Under the pieces are notes generated by a model that saw nothing but the letters and a program-made list of their open reading frames with translations, searched no databases and was not told the DNA's origin. Shown in pieces: positions 40,464 to 40,754 of a DNA stretch of 40,754 nt. The translations under genes were made by a program, and so were the position numbers. Source of the stretch: Mesonia sp. (GTDB lineage Bacteria > Bacteroidota > Bacteroidia > Flavobacteriales > Flavobacteriaceae); the NCBI GenBank assembly GCA_012964435.1, contig DTTX01000074.1:1-40754 (forward strand), read 5' to 3'. How positions within the stretch are numbered: position 1 is the stretch's first letter; each line of letters begins with the position of its first letter.

Positions 40464-40754
40464 TGGATTCTTTACTAAAAAGACAAATTAAAAAATATCT
40501 TCCGGAAGAATTCGTAAACGACGAAAGGTTAACACCATTTTTAGAAGCCATTAATAGCACTTATCAAACTCAACAAGATCAATTTAATATGTTGCAAAGG
40601 GCTATGCAAATTAGTTCTGAAGAATTGTATAAAGCAAATCAAAAATTAAGAGCAGAAAGTGAAGCTCAACAAGAAATTTTAAATAGCTTAAATGAAGTAA
40701 TCAAAACACTACATCTAACCAAATTTTGCCTCCATAAAAATCGATTATTTTTTT
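40463..40754 (+). CDS. NahK-like sensor kinase, N-terminal fragment cut by window end
   Basis: The ATG at 40463 overlaps the FIST stop by one base. The visible 97 codons give MDSLLKRQIKKYLPEEF, FLEAINSTYQTQQDQFNMLQ, RAMQISSEELYKANQKLR and the start of a coiled coil. This N-terminus is typical of PAS kinases encoded after FIST genes (NahK type) and of related hybrid kinases. The PAS, HisKA and ATPase parts lie beyond the window. The last ~20 residues (from TLHLTKF) depart from the usual continuation, which may mean a frameshift or a low-quality contig end. Confidence 0.78.
   Translation, partial: MDSLLKRQIKKYLPEEFVNDERLTPFLEAINSTYQTQQDQFNMLQRAMQISSEELYKANQKLRAESEAQQEILNSLNEVIKTLHLTKFCLHKNRLFF

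Noticed and set aside
1-40754. CRISPR arrays, insertion-sequence transposases, rRNA operons
   Set aside because: No regularly spaced repeats, transposase motifs or rRNA sequence were seen on either strand.

Overview
The window looks like part of a Flavobacteriaceae genome (Bacteroidota; relatives such as Zunongwangia, Gramella or Salegentibacter are plausible, but the genus cannot be fixed by reading). Pointers are an RteC-type mobile-element regulator, a DUF6660-like gene leading a CzcA that is fused to a TolC-type channel, a Bacteroidota-style TAnnTTTG promoter, short Bacteroidota-type signal peptides ending in 'AQ', and AT-rich DNA. Almost every gene from 1.26 to 29.5 kb is on the minus strand. 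The right quarter is visibly more AT-rich and reads like ordinary chromosome.

Layout. (1) 1-1.2 kb, plus strand: a small mercury-type module (MerT-MerP fusion, GDCCVxC protein, YnfA-like protein) preceded by a short chimera of sequences found again at 2.86 and 3.09 kb. (2) 1.26-5.7 kb, minus: the control module of an integrative element (asparaginase-like protein, membrane LuxR regulator, RteC, excisionase-type HTH protein, replication-initiator-like protein, DnaC-like ATPase) with palindromic CCGTA/TACGG motifs between genes. No integrase, relaxase or conjugation gene is in the window. (3) 5.7-29.5 kb, minus: a roughly 24-kb, tightly packed metal and ion homeostasis island: Zn/Cd-type and P1B-4-type P-ATPases, two CDF transporters, a CaCA exchanger, NhaA, an APC permease, LspA, dihydrolipoyl dehydrogenase, MgtC, bestrophin, two Fur-family regulators, two SpoIIAA-like proteins, a PII-like protein, CzcB and a CzcA-CzcC fusion. 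Several small proteins are interleaved, including three below 60 residues: a 55-aa single-pass membrane protein, a 58-aa protein, and (at 61 aa) the paralog of the latter. (4) 29.5-30.2 kb: a degenerate boundary with a decayed DUF1232 gene, a sequence resembling the last 13 nt of a tRNA-Pro gene, and a strong terminator; this may be the right attachment junction of the island. (5) 30.3-35.8 kb: chromosomal esterase, GH2 glycosidase carrying an inserted F5/8C domain, and succinate-semialdehyde-type dehydrogenase. (6) 36.0 kb to the end: a tightly coupled signalling operon (response regulator, H-NOX, multi-PAS histidine kinase, FIST/NosP-type protein, and the start of a second, NahK-like sensor).

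How they work together. The island combines efflux across the inner membrane (P-ATPases, CDFs) with tripartite export to the outside (CzcCBA), ion and pH balancing (NhaA, CaCA, MgtC, bestrophin) and Fur-type sensing. The last operon is the most interesting system: it appears to combine the two known families of bacterial haem nitric-oxide sensors, H-NOX and NosP (FIST), with their kinases and a stand-alone receiver in one transcription unit. All functions are inferred by reading motifs; no database search was run.
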